Of a stretch of 64,000 bases of DNA, positions 54,717 to 63,435 are shown piece by piece; the stretch's first letter is position 1, and each line of letters begins with the position of its first letter. The position numbers and the translations under genes are program-made. The stretch is from Algoriphagus aestuariicola (GTDB lineage Bacteria > Bacteroidota > Bacteroidia > Cytophagales > Cyclobacteriaceae): assembly GCF_017254835.1 (NCBI RefSeq), contig NZ_JAFKCW010000002.1:1100592-1164591 (forward strand). The letters run 5' to 3'. Below the pieces are notes generated by a model that was not told where the DNA came from, ran no database searches, and saw only the letters and a list, made by a program, of their open reading frames with translations.

Positions 54717-56276
54717 TTACTTGGAGGTTCCAGAAACGGGAATAAACTTCGCCGTAAGATCTGGATCAGCCATGTCTTTATCGAGCGGATACATTGGTCT
54801 GTCAATCCTTTTGTAGCCCAAGCGTTCCAGATCTTGGTCCACACCGCCTGGCGTCAGCGCCATGATCCAATCTCCCCTCATATCGTACAGCTCCGGCACG
54901 AGGTATCCAATCTTGACCATGACGATGTCAGCCTCTCTCGGCTTCAGGTTCAGATCGGTAAAATCCTTCTCATTGTGATAGGGCTTGCGTTTGGAAGTCA
55001 CGATCACTTTCAGTGAGCCCACTTTGATGACTACCTCTGTCCCAGCATCTTTATCCCCTTCTTTGATGGCTTCAACAGTTCCGGAAAGTTTCACCGGGCC
55101 GGCAAATCGGCTGTCCACTGCTGCTCCAGCCTCGCCTTCCACCTTGCCACCTACACCAGCGGCAAGCGCCTTCTCTACCAATTCTGGACCAGGTATCGAT
55201 GCATAGATCAACTCTGGCCCATTTTCTGACTTGAACTCGGGGCGCTTCAACAGCTCGTGAAGAGTCCAAGTCACATCTCCAGCACCTCCCGCTGTGGGGT
55301 TGTCACCCATATCGGAAATCATAAACGGTTGCTTGTCGCTCTTCAAAGCCATGTCCAAACTTTCGTCCAGACTCGCTACCGGTGCGACAAATTCAAACTG
55401 AGATCGAACATCCCAAAAGCTCTTCGCCAAGTATTCTGCGGATTCTTTTACTTGAGCTTGATCGTCACCCGTCACCATTACCACGGCGTGGTTTCGAGGC
55501 TCATCCGCCCAAGCATAGCCAATCCAGATCGCCGCGTCTATGACTCCAACCTTCTTGGTCTCCGGATCTACTTTTGAATAGAGGCCTTTGCCCGGCTCGA
55601 TCCTCGTACTAGTCTTTTCACCGGGAAGCAAAATAGGAACTGGAATCCAAGCTTTGTAGCCAGGCTTGCCCTTACCGCTTTCCAATCGGTCCAGCAGATT
55701 TTCAACTGCGCGCTTTTTGGATTCCAAAGCATCTTCATGAGGTGCCATGCGGTAGCAGGTGATCAGGTCAGAATTTTCCGCCAAAACCAAAGAAACATTG
55801 CCATGAAGGTCCATGGAGGTAGAAATGACGGTTTCGTAGCCAACCACATCACGAACTTTAGTGATGAAGTCTCCCTCCGGATCGTCCAGTCCCTCCACGC
55901 TCATAGCCCCATGAATATCGAAGAAGAGCCCATCGTAGGGAAGATTAGCCTTTAGCATCTCCAGTGTCACTCCCACCAATGAATCATAGGCATGGCGGGT
56001 CACCATCCCCCCGGGAATGGCGTGTCCACGTAACGTAGGAAACCACTCGGCACGCTTCCTATCCGCTGAGTCAGCTTCCATAAAGGGGTAATAGGAAAAA
56101 ATCTCCTCACTCGTCCTCACCCGGAATGAAGCCGTTGTGGATCGGGCAGGTGAAAAAGTACTCGACTCGATAGCGAGTCCTGCGATTGCGATTCTGGGCA
56201 AAGTCTTTTCCTTCTTTTTCTCAGCACAGGAAAAAACCATTAAAACCAGAAAAATGTACAAGGTTAGTTTTTTCAT
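54717..56276 (-). CDS. M81-family metallopeptidase lipoprotein (MlrC-like)
   Basis: A 519-residue protein with lipobox VFSC (Cys17; start at 56276). MlrC_N domain blocks are IAIAGLAIESSTFSP, YDGLFFDIHGAMSVEG, STSMDLHGNVS and PHEDALESKKRA with several probable metal-binding His/Asp. The C-terminal MlrC half has ISDMGDNPTAGGAGDVTW and the DIVMVKIGYLVPELY strand. MlrC in other bacteria cleaves linear microcystin; here the substrate is surely different, since no other mlr genes are present. Likely a periplasmic hydrolase. Confidence 0.9.
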   Translation of the reverse strand: MKKLTLYIFLVLMVFSCAEKKKEKTLPRIAIAGLAIESSTFSPARSTTASFRVRTSEEIFSYYPFMEADSADRKRAEWFPTLRGHAIPGGMVTRHAYDSLVGVTLEMLKANLPYDGLFFDIHGAMSVEGLDDPEGDFITKVRDVVGYETVISTSMDLHGNVSLVLAENSDLITCYRMAPHEDALESKKRAVENLLDRLESGKGKPGYKAWIPVPILLPGEKTSTRIEPGKGLYSKVDPETKKVGVIDAAIWIGYAWADEPRNHAVVMVTGDDQAQVKESAEYLAKSFWDVRSQFEFVAPVASLDESLDMALKSDKQPFMISDMGDNPTAGGAGDVTWTLHELLKRPEFKSENGPELIYASIPGPELVEKALAAGVGGKVEGEAGAAVDSRFAGPVKLSGTVEAIKEGDKDAGTEVVIKVGSLKVIVTSKRKPYHNEKDFTDLNLKPREADIVMVKIGYLVPELYDMRGDWIMALTPGGVDQDLERLGYKRIDRPMYPLDKDMADPDLTAKFIPVSGTSK

Positions 56277-56462
56277 AGGGGTTGGGGTTTGATCCTTGAA
56301 GTAACCCATATTTGGCGGAGAGCCAAAACAAGATTGGTAATTGCTGCGACCTAGGAATAAGAACGGTCAAAAAGACATGTGCAGAAAAAGCCCATGGGAG
56401 CAAATCGCTTGGATTCCCCTTATGCGACCACTATTTTCAAGTCGCAAAAATCACCAACCCCC

Positions 56463-56801
56463 ATGAACCAAGACATCACCCTCTCCGAAGCCCAAACCAA
56501 AGTCGACGAATGGATTAAGACTGTTGGCGTCCGATACTTCAACGAACTGACTAATACGGCCATTCTCATGGAAGAAGTCGGAGAACTGGCGAGGATCATG
56601 TCCCGCACCTACGGCGAGCAGTCCTTCAAGGACAGCGACAAGGGAAAAGATCTGGGCGATGAAATGGCCGACATACTCTGGGTGCTGATCTGCCTGGCCA
56701 ACCAAACCGGCGTGGACCTGACGGAGGCCTGGAAAAAGAACCTAGAAAAGAAAAACATCCGGGATCAAGACCGGCATCGCAACAATGAGAAGCTGAAGTA
56801 G
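56463..56801 (+). CDS. MazG-like nucleotide pyrophosphohydrolase
   Basis: A 112-residue single MazG domain that likely hydrolyses non-canonical NTPs. Metal-binding motifs are NTAILMEEVGELARIMSR (EExxE) and DLGDEMADILWVLICLANQ (ExxD). The ATG at 56463 (MNQDITLSEAQTKVDEW) gives the usual short N-terminus; the longer frame includes no family sequence. Own transcription unit, divergent from M81. Confidence 0.92.
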   Translation: MNQDITLSEAQTKVDEWIKTVGVRYFNELTNTAILMEEVGELARIMSRTYGEQSFKDSDKGKDLGDEMADILWVLICLANQTGVDLTEAWKKNLEKKNIRDQDRHRNNEKLK

Positions 56802-56845
56802 GGAAGCTCAGCTCCCGCGCTGGCCGAGGGAAAATTGTTCTACCA

Positions 56846-57304
56846 TTAAAGCGGGATTTCCCGAGAAAAGCCCATGATTTCCCAACCCAACAAATTGTAT
56901 TTCATGTGGCCCAAAATCGCGATTTGACCATTTTTTTCTTTTATGCCAAGGTGATTCCATTTTCTCCCAAGAACAAAACCGGAAACTATGGAATAAGAAA
57001 GTCCGGGATCGACGCGTCCATCCGAATTATTTTTCACCAAAGTCACATGTAGTCTATTCGCCAACGTCAGTTTAACCGTCTGATGTTCTGCAGTAAATTC
57101 TCTTCCAATAGTCTTTCCTTTTTCGGGCGCACTTTCTCCTAATCCAGCCAGAAAAGCTATCAACCCAATAGTCAACACCGGAGTAGCCAATAGACTTTGA
57201 CGATCCGGCAATTGGAGAATCGCCCTACGCACTAGTTTGAACAAAAAATAGACAAATGCTACCAGAAAGGCCACATTGAAGAAACTCCAAAAAAGATCGA
57301 ACAT
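56846..57304 (-). CDS. Small membrane protein of unknown function
   Basis: A 152-residue protein with two N-terminal helices (about 4-26 and 40-56) and a hydrophilic C-terminal part (TVKLTLANRLHVTLVKNN; GRKWNHLGIKEKNGQIAILG) that could be periplasmic. I do not recognise the family. The internal ATG at 57304 is chosen because the upstream 15 residues are not typical. No operon partner. Confidence 0.7.
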   Translation of the reverse strand: MFDLFWSFFNVAFLVAFVYFLFKLVRRAILQLPDRQSLLATPVLTIGLIAFLAGLGESAPEKGKTIGREFTAEHQTVKLTLANRLHVTLVKNNSDGRVDPGLSYSIVSGFVLGRKWNHLGIKEKNGQIAILGHMKYNLLGWEIMGFSREIPL

Positions 57305-57408
57305 GGTAGCTGTTTTGTTGTGGGTTCTAATAATACAAACATTCAGCAACTTAGCAAAACAGCCCTCCGATTGGTAGGGCCATTAATGTCTTTTGGATTA
57401 TGAGCGGC

Positions 57409-58116
57409 TTAAACTTTCACCAAGAAACCTTCAGGGTTCACTTTCACGACCAAATCATAAAGGTCAAAACTCAGGCAAAAGTCGATGTCGTGCTCGATCC
57501 CGTGGTTTTGAAGTCGCTTGGCATGGGAGGCTTGGGACAAAAATCCCGAGAGATCGTGTCCAGCTTTTTCGAAGAGCTGCTTCATCGCAATCGCTCCATC
57601 GTCCTCAGTCACGTGCGTAGCTTCCAGAGATTTCACCATTGCCCCAGCAAAAATCGAATCTTCCAAGTTGAAATGCCCTTTCCAACCCGCACAGTGGATC
57701 AAAACATCTTCGTCTTGGCTCTGAATATATGACACAGTCGCCTGAAGATTCGGAAAAGCACCGATCAGGATTTGGCTGGCCTGTTTAGATTTTTCAATTG
57801 CCTGGGTGCCATTGGTGGTAGTCATCGCAAGACTCCGTCCAGAATGGTTCTCCTTGAGATACGCGATCGGCGAATTCCCCATCTCAAATCCTGGGGCTGT
57901 CAAGCCATTTCGCTCCCCACCGATTAGAAATCCCTTTTGCTGCATCTGTCTGCAACTTTCCAAATCCGGAAAAGGAAGAATCTCCTTCACTCCATTTGCA
58001 ATCGCCGCAACCATCGTGGAAGTTGCGCGGAAAATATCAACAACCACTACGATCTTTCCTTCCAGCTCATGCAAATGAATCAGCTCGGGACTGAAGCAAA
58101 CTTCTACTTTTCTCAT
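57409..58116 (-). CDS. comB: 2-phosphosulfolactate phosphatase ComB-like
   Basis: A 235-residue ComB-family phosphatase. Family blocks are VVVVDIFRATSTMVAAIANG, IGGERNGLTAPGFEMGNSP, MTTTNGTQAIEKS, and IHCAGWKGHFNLEDSIFAG. In archaea it makes sulfolactate for coenzyme M; in bacteria the role is open and could relate to other sulfonates. Overlaps the gcvT stop by 1 base, so the two are transcribed together. Confidence 0.92.
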   Translation of the reverse strand: MRKVEVCFSPELIHLHELEGKIVVVVDIFRATSTMVAAIANGVKEILPFPDLESCRQMQQKGFLIGGERNGLTAPGFEMGNSPIAYLKENHSGRSLAMTTTNGTQAIEKSKQASQILIGAFPNLQATVSYIQSQDEDVLIHCAGWKGHFNLEDSIFAGAMVKSLEATHVTEDDGAIAMKQLFEKAGHDLSGFLSQASHAKRLQNHGIEHDIDFCLSFDLYDLVVKVNPEGFLVKV

Positions 58117-59210
58117 CAGGCTTTCAGCAGAGGCAGTTTCTCAACCAGCGCCTTCAGGTTTTTATTTCTGATTTGGATAAAAATCTCCGTTCCCGGCTTG
58201 CTGAATTCGGTCTTTACATAGCCCATTCCAATACCTACGCCCATGCTTGGAGATTGCGTACCGGAGGTCACTTCGCCGATTACTTCACCAGCTGCGTCTA
58301 CAATTGGGTAATGTCCCCTTGGAATCCCTCTTTCCTGCATCACAAAGCCTACGAGCTTACGGGAAACGCCAGTTTCCTTTTGCTTAAGCAGGGCTTCTGA
58401 ATTGGTGAAGTCTTTGGTGAATTTGGTAATCCATCCCAAGCCTGCCTCCAAAGGTGAGGTAGTATCGGTAATGTCATTGCCGTACAGGCAGTAGCCCATT
58501 TCCAACCTCAAAGTATCTCTCGCGCCTAAACCAATCGGCTTGATATCAAAATCCTTCCCCGCTTCGAAAATGGCTTTCCAAACATGTTCAGCATCGGCGT
58601 TTTTAACATAAATCTCAAAGCCTCCAGCTCCTGTGTAGCCCGTCCCGGAAATGATCACATCCTGGATTCCCGCAAATTCCCCCACCGTGAAATGGTAGAA
58701 TTTGATCTCGGAAAGGCTGACTGGAGTCAGCGACTGCACCGCCTCGATGGCCTTCGGTCCCTGCACGGCAAAAAGTGAATACTCGTCTGAAACATTAGTC
58801 AGCATGGCACCCATGCTGTTGTGCTTGTTGACCCAAGCCCAATCCTTGTCGATATTGGAGGCGTTGACCACCAGCATATACTTCTCGTCGCCAAACTTGT
58901 AAACAATCAAATCGTCGACTATCCCACCAGTTTCATTAGGAAAGCAGGAATACTGAGCCTGACCGACCACAAGCTTGGAAGCGTCATTGGAAGTTACCCT
59001 TTGGATCAGATTGAGGGCCTCCGGTCCTTCTACCAAGAACTCTCCCATATGGGACACATCGAAAACCCCCACCCCATTTCTCACACAGAGATGCTCTTCG
59101 TTGTCGGAGCTGTAGCGCACAGGCATGTTGAAACCGGCGAAGGGCACCATCTTGCCGCCGAGGGCGATGTGCAGGTCGTTGAGAGGGACGTTTTTGATTT
59201 GGGCTTCCAT
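58116..59210 (-). CDS. gcvT: Glycine cleavage system T protein (aminomethyltransferase)
   Basis: A 364-residue folate-binding enzyme. It transfers the methylene of glycine-derived aminomethyl lipoyl-H protein to tetrahydrofolate. Motifs are [52 protein letters not shown] and the catalytic Asp region [34 protein letters not shown] also matches. Length is standard. A canonical -7 box (TACCTTTG) lies upstream. No gcvH or gcvP in the window, as is usual when the genes are dispersed in Bacteroidota. Confidence 0.96.
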   Translation of the reverse strand: MEAQIKNVPLNDLHIALGGKMVPFAGFNMPVRYSSDNEEHLCVRNGVGVFDVSHMGEFLVEGPEALNLIQRVTSNDASKLVVGQAQYSCFPNETGGIVDDLIVYKFGDEKYMLVVNASNIDKDWAWVNKHNSMGAMLTNVSDEYSLFAVQGPKAIEAVQSLTPVSLSEIKFYHFTVGEFAGIQDVIISGTGYTGAGGFEIYVKNADAEHVWKAIFEAGKDFDIKPIGLGARDTLRLEMGYCLYGNDITDTTSPLEAGLGWITKFTKDFTNSEALLKQKETGVSRKLVGFVMQERGIPRGHYPIVDAAGEVIGEVTSGTQSPSMGVGIGMGYVKTEFSKPGTEIFIQIRNKNLKALVEKLPLLKA

Positions 59211-59232
59211 ATTCAGGTTTTTTTGACGCTCG

Positions 59233-59240
59233 CAAAGGTA
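59233..59240 (-). promoter_or_regulatory. -7 box of gcvT-comB
   Basis: TACCTTTG on the minus strand, an exact TAnnTTTG, 22 bases before the gcvT ATG. The -33 partner is unclear (TTTGG about 24 bases further upstream). Confidence 0.6.
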
Positions 59241-59342
59241 AGGATTGGGAGCTAATTAGCTTAGCCAAATTCGAAAAATGCCTCCAGCGACTTGATGACG
59301 GCTTTGTCGAGTTGCTTGATTTCCCAACTCGAGAAAAGACCC

Positions 59343-59374
59343 AAAAAAGAAAAGCAGCCCAATAGTGCTGCTTT
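59343..59374 (-). terminator. Terminator of the IscA-like gene
   Basis: AAAGCAGC and GCTGCTTT form an 8-bp stem, followed by a T-rich tract on the minus strand. Confidence 0.8.
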
Positions 59375-59399
59375 CAGAGTTCCAAAATGGATGGAAATG

Positions 59400-59726
59400 C
59401 TAGACAGAGAAACTTTCGCCGCAGCCACAAGTTCGGCTTGCGTTGGGATTGATAAACTGGAAACCCTTTCCATTCAATCCGTCAGAAAACTCAAGGACCG
59501 TTCCGGCCAGATAAAGTAGGCTCTTGCGGTCAACCAGGATCTTCACGCCCTTGTCCTCAAAGACGTGGTCTGTCTCCACGATGTTAGCATCAAAGCCCAG
59601 GTCATACATAAGACCGGAGCAGCCTCCGCCCTTCACGGAAACGCGGACATTCTCATTTTCGGAGCGGCCTTCCTCTTTCTTAAGCTCGAGAATTCTCTCC
59701 TTGGCCTTGTCAGAAACGATTATCAT
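59400..59726 (-). CDS. A-type Fe-S cluster carrier (IscA/ErpA/SufA-like)
   Basis: A 108-residue A-type carrier that hands Fe-S clusters to apoproteins. The three conserved cysteines are C36 (VKGGGCSGLMYDL), C100 and C102 (SRTCGCGESFSV). The family name among IscA, ErpA and SufA cannot be resolved by eye. A canonical -7 box (TATCTTTG) lies upstream and a terminator after it. Confidence 0.95.
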   Translation of the reverse strand: MIIVSDKAKERILELKKEEGRSENENVRVSVKGGGCSGLMYDLGFDANIVETDHVFEDKGVKILVDRKSLLYLAGTVLEFSDGLNGKGFQFINPNASRTCGCGESFSV

Positions 59727-59797
59727 AATTTTACCCTTACTTTTAGGTTGAGTGAAGATAAGTCTGAAACAGGCTTTCTCCCAAAAAGATTCAGCTG

Positions 59798-59805
59798 CAA
59801 AGATA
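59798..59805 (-). promoter_or_regulatory. -7 box of the IscA-like gene
   Basis: TATCTTTG on the minus strand, an exact TAnnTTTG, in the spacer shared with the divergent epimerase gene. Confidence 0.65.
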
Positions 59806-59813
59806 CAAAATCA

Positions 59814-60218
59814 ATGGCGATGAGGAAAATCGAACATATCGGAATAGCCGTCCAAAATCTCGAGCAATCCAACGAGCTTTTTGCGAAGCTTTTGGGAAAA
59901 GCTCATTTCAAAACCGAGATCGTCGATGGCGAGGCGGTGGAAACCAGCTTTTTCCAGGTGGGCGAAACGAAAGTTGAACTGCTCCAAGCCACTAGGCCGG
60001 ACAGTCCGATTGCCAAATATCTGGACAAGAGACCGGAGGGTGTGCACCATATCGCCTTTGATGTGGAAGATATAGGGATGGAAGTTAGCCGACTAAAAGA
60101 AGCAGGGTTTGAAATCCTCAATGAAGTGCCAAAACTGGGCGCAGACAATAAATTAGTGGTATTTTTGCATCCCAGAAGCACGAATGGCGTGCTGGTGGAA
60201 TTGTGCCAGGAACAGTAG
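59814..60218 (+). CDS. mce: Methylmalonyl-CoA epimerase
   Basis: A 134-residue VOC-fold metal enzyme that interconverts (R)- and (S)-methylmalonyl-CoA. HIGIAVQNLEQSNELF, VETSFFQVGETKVELLQ, GVHHIAFDVEDIG and GVLVELCQE match the family and its four metal ligands (His, Gln/Glu, His, Glu). The start at 59814 (MAMRKIEHIGIAV) is right for the family; the upstream frame is longer but unlikely. Needs methylmalonyl-CoA mutase elsewhere. Confidence 0.94.
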   Translation: MAMRKIEHIGIAVQNLEQSNELFAKLLGKAHFKTEIVDGEAVETSFFQVGETKVELLQATRPDSPIAKYLDKRPEGVHHIAFDVEDIGMEVSRLKEAGFEILNEVPKLGADNKLVVFLHPRSTNGVLVELCQEQ

Positions 60219-60303
60219 GCAGTCGCAGTGGGCAGTGAGCAGTTAGGGTATTCAGAAAGCTGAAGTGAGAAATCTGAAAAAAACCGGATTGTAATTCAAA
60301 AAT

Positions 60304-60408
60304 TGGTGCTCAGTGCCTGCCAATCCGACAGGACTGGCGTCGAAACCTCGTAAATCGTAAATCAAAAACTTGTGCTGAGCTTTGTCGAAGCATCGTAAAT
60401 CATAAATC
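60304..60408. repeat. Tandem imperfect repeat ending at thiL
   Basis: Two related segments, one GTGCTCAG...GTCGAAACCTCGTAAATC and one GTGCTGAG...GTCGAAGCATCGTAAATC, sit back to back. The first carries an extra palindromic insert (CCTGCCAATCCGACAGG...). They match the dispersed repeat family seen near 20470. Confidence 0.55.
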
Positions 60409-61437
60409 ATGTCTGATAAACGTACAGAAATCAGTGAATTGGGTGAGTTTGGCCTGATAGATCATCTGAACAAAAATGTAATCCTAAAAAACGCCTCCAC
60501 ACTCAAAGGGATCGGCGACGATGCCGCAGTGATCGATGCAGGTGACCACGTCAAAGTGGTAACTACGGATTTGCTTTTAGAAGGAGTGCATTTTGATCTT
60601 TCCTACGCACCGTTGACTCATGTCGGGTTCAAAGCTGTGGCAGTCAATGTCTCGGATATCGCAGCGATGAATGCCATCCCAACCCAAATCACGGTCAGCA
60701 TCGCACTTTCCAACCGATTTTCTGTCGAGGCTGTGGATGCCATTTACCAGGGAATCAACGCTGCCTGTGACCACTATGGAGTGGACCTAATTGGCGGAGA
60801 CACCACTGCCTCCAGAGGAGGATTGGTAATTTCGATCACGGCCATTGGCCAAGCCCAAAAAGAACAGCTCACTTATCGATCCGGAGCCAAGGTCAATGAC
60901 ATTCTTTGTGTCACGGGCGATCTAGGTTCCGCGCTGATCGGCTTGCAAATCCTCGAGCGCGAAAAGCAGGTGTTTCTAGCCAATCCCGACATGAAACCGG
61001 ATTTGGAGAAATATGGTGTGGTAACCGGCCGCCAGCTAAAGCCCGACGCAAGGATGGACATCATCCACGAACTGCGAGAAATTGGCGTGGTGCCAACCAG
61101 CATGATGGACATTTCAGACGGATTGGCTTCGGAGATTTTCCACATCTGCAAGGCTTCCAATGTCGGAGCCACCGTCTATGAAGACAAACTTCCCATCGAC
61201 AAGCAGACTTTTGATACTGCCGTGGAGCTGAATATTGACCCGATCACCTGCGTGCTAAACGGCGGCGAGGACTACGAATTGCTCTTCACTATTGACCAAA
61301 AAGATTTTGCGCAGCTGGAAAAGCATCCCGACATCCACTTCATTGGCCACATCACCAAAGCTGAAGAGGGCAAGTTTCTAGTGACCAAAAGCGGCACAGC
61401 CGTGCAACTCAAAGCCCAAGGCTGGAAGCATTTCTGA
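60409..61437 (+). CDS. thiL: Thiamine-monophosphate kinase
   Basis: A 342-residue AIR-synthase-fold kinase that phosphorylates thiamine monophosphate to the diphosphate. Motifs are GIGDDAAVID, VVTTDLLLEGVHFDL, NVSDIAAMNAIP, DLIGGDTTAS and MMDISDGLASEIFHIC. The C-terminal NGGEDYELLFTID is also typical. Length and start are normal. The spacer upstream is repetitive; promoter not identified. Confidence 0.96.
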   Translation: MSDKRTEISELGEFGLIDHLNKNVILKNASTLKGIGDDAAVIDAGDHVKVVTTDLLLEGVHFDLSYAPLTHVGFKAVAVNVSDIAAMNAIPTQITVSIALSNRFSVEAVDAIYQGINAACDHYGVDLIGGDTTASRGGLVISITAIGQAQKEQLTYRSGAKVNDILCVTGDLGSALIGLQILEREKQVFLANPDMKPDLEKYGVVTGRQLKPDARMDIIHELREIGVVPTSMMDISDGLASEIFHICKASNVGATVYEDKLPIDKQTFDTAVELNIDPITCVLNGGEDYELLFTIDQKDFAQLEKHPDIHFIGHITKAEEGKFLVTKSGTAVQLKAQGWKHF

Positions 61438-61438
61438 A

Positions 61439-62953
61439 TTAAGGAAATCTGTTTCGTGACAAATAATCGACCGGTCGGATGCTATCCGTCCGGTCGTACA
61501 AATAGTGCCACTGCGTCATGTAGTCATCCGCTGGCAAAAACCCATCTTTTCGTTCATCCAACTTGGCTTGGAGAACCGCCTCCAATTCTTTTTGCAATCC
61601 CATGTATTGGGGATTGTTCACCAAATTTCTAAGCTGAAAAGGATCCGTTTGATTATCATAAAGCAACCAAGGACCCTGTAGATCTTTTACATAGGTATAA
61701 CGGGCGGTCCTGATACCTCGGTATTCCCGCCCTCCGTTTGAAAATTGCCATTCATGAAAAGGAACAGGAAGCATAATCAATGCAGCTTCCGAAGATAGTT
61801 CCTCTCCTGCCAAAAGTTCTTTGGAAAAATCCTCCCCTTCGACGGAAACAGGTATGTTGATTCCACTCAGACCCAAGATTGTCGGCAACAAATCGGGAGT
61901 TCCGATTGGATTCCGTAGTCGCCGCGAAGACTCCCCCAATTTCTCCGGATATCGAATCAAAAGAGGGACTTTTATGGACTCATCCCAAGGCCTTTGTTTT
62001 TTCAACACTCCCTTGGACATCAGCATGTCGCCGTGCTCTGAGGTAAATACCACCAAGGTGTTGTCTGAAACTCCCAAACTATCCAGGGAGCGAAGCAGCT
62101 TCCCTACTGCATGATCGATTGCTGCGGCGTGGGCGTAGTATCCGGCCAAAACCTTCCTTGCACTGTCTTGAAACTCCTCCGGCACATTTGGCCTCAACTG
62201 CAACTTGGAAGCACCGTAGAGCTTTTTAAACTGCTCCGGAGCAGAAAAATAAGGGTCATGAGGAGGGCCGTACGACAATACCAAAGCAAAGGGTTTGGAT
62301 TTGTTCTTTGAGATAAAGCTGATCGCGCTGTCTGTTTGAGGAAACACGTCATAACCCTGCCAAAAATGCTTCTCGTTCTTTTCGTCAAAGTAAAAGCTGT
62401 TGTTGTAGTTATGTGTTACCTCACGGACTTTCCAGTATTCAAAACCCTGTCTCCGATCAGCAGGAACGGGTTTGTCTCGACCGCTAAAGGGATCCTCGCC
62501 CTTTTGATGTCCGTTGAGGTGCCATTTTCCTATATATCCCGTTTTGTAGCCAGCGGCCTGATAGATCTCCCCCAATGTGAGCGCTTCGTTTGGAAGGGGC
62601 TTGTCATTGTAAAAAATCCCATGCGTAAGTGGATATTGCCCTGTCAGGAAACTCGCCCGCCAAGGAGCGCAAACAGGAAGCGTTGCAATGGAATTTTCAA
62701 AAATGAGGCTTTGCGATGCCAAACTATCCAAATTCGGGGTCAAAATCTGGGAATTCCCTGCATAGCCCATTTCCTGGGCCCTCCATTGATCCGCCAAGAT
62801 GAATACCAAATTGGGTGATTCAGATTGGAATGAATTAGGAGAATCCTTCGAAGAAAGACTTCCAAAAAATGCTTCCCAAAAGAGCAACAGCAGCTGAAAG
62901 ATTAAAAGGATCGGCATCGGATGAGGATATTTACTTAAAAATAAGCTCTTCAA
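61439..62953 (-). CDS. Exported Cys-type sulfatase
   Basis: A 504-residue sulfatase with an N-terminal signal or anchor segment (13-31). The formylglycine Cys is C95 in the CxPxR motif VCAPWRASFLTGQYP, matured by an anaerobic or FGE-type enzyme elsewhere. LVFILADQWRAQE carries a metal ligand, GYIGKWHLNGH, GPPHDPYFSAP and FTSEHGDMLMSKG are also conserved. The substrate, a sulfated glycan or ester, is unknown. An alternative start at 62917 shortens the N-region. Confidence 0.93.
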   Translation of the reverse strand: MKSLFLSKYPHPMPILLIFQLLLLFWEAFFGSLSSKDSPNSFQSESPNLVFILADQWRAQEMGYAGNSQILTPNLDSLASQSLIFENSIATLPVCAPWRASFLTGQYPLTHGIFYNDKPLPNEALTLGEIYQAAGYKTGYIGKWHLNGHQKGEDPFSGRDKPVPADRRQGFEYWKVREVTHNYNNSFYFDEKNEKHFWQGYDVFPQTDSAISFISKNKSKPFALVLSYGPPHDPYFSAPEQFKKLYGASKLQLRPNVPEEFQDSARKVLAGYYAHAAAIDHAVGKLLRSLDSLGVSDNTLVVFTSEHGDMLMSKGVLKKQRPWDESIKVPLLIRYPEKLGESSRRLRNPIGTPDLLPTILGLSGINIPVSVEGEDFSKELLAGEELSSEAALIMLPVPFHEWQFSNGGREYRGIRTARYTYVKDLQGPWLLYDNQTDPFQLRNLVNNPQYMGLQKELEAVLQAKLDERKDGFLPADDYMTQWHYLYDRTDSIRPVDYLSRNRFP

Positions 62954-62982
62954 ACTACCGTCTGTCCTGCTCTGTAATCGAG

Positions 62983-63435
62983 CTAAACCCGATTTTTCGA
63001 ATCAATCATGATTGTCACCGGACCGTCGTTGACAAGGCTGACTTTCATATCGGCTCCGAACTCTCCTGTTCTGATAGACTTGCCCAACTCGGCCTCAAGA
63101 GCGGCAATCATTTTTCCATACATGGGAATGGCGAAGTCCGGCTTGGCGGCCTTGATGTAAGAAGGACGATTGCCCTTTTTGGTGCTGGCATGGAGCGTGA
63201 ATTGTGAGATCAGCAAAATATCGCCTCCTGCGTCAAGTACGCTTCGATTCATCACTCCGTTTTCATCGGGGAAGACTCTCAGATTAACAATTTTCCTGGA
63301 AAGCCAATCAATGTCTTCATGGGTATCCGCATCCTCAATGCCCAAGAGAATCATCATTCCCTCTCCGATTTCAGATTTGATCATTCCATTAATCTTCACC
63401 GAAGACTCGGAAACTCGCTGTATTACTACAATCAT
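62983..63435 (-). CDS. dtd: D-aminoacyl-tRNA deacylase
   Basis: A 150-residue DTD enzyme that removes D-amino acids and Gly mischarged onto tRNA. The catalytic cross-subunit motifs are SQFTLHAS (77-84) and GPVT (138-141, in VNDGPVTIMID). It overlaps the upstream TIP30-like gene by 4 bases; the sulfatase gene starts 29 bases after its stop. Confidence 0.97.
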   Translation of the reverse strand: MIVVIQRVSESSVKINGMIKSEIGEGMMILLGIEDADTHEDIDWLSRKIVNLRVFPDENGVMNRSVLDAGGDILLISQFTLHASTKKGNRPSYIKAAKPDFAIPMYGKMIAALEAELGKSIRTGEFGADMKVSLVNDGPVTIMIDSKNRV

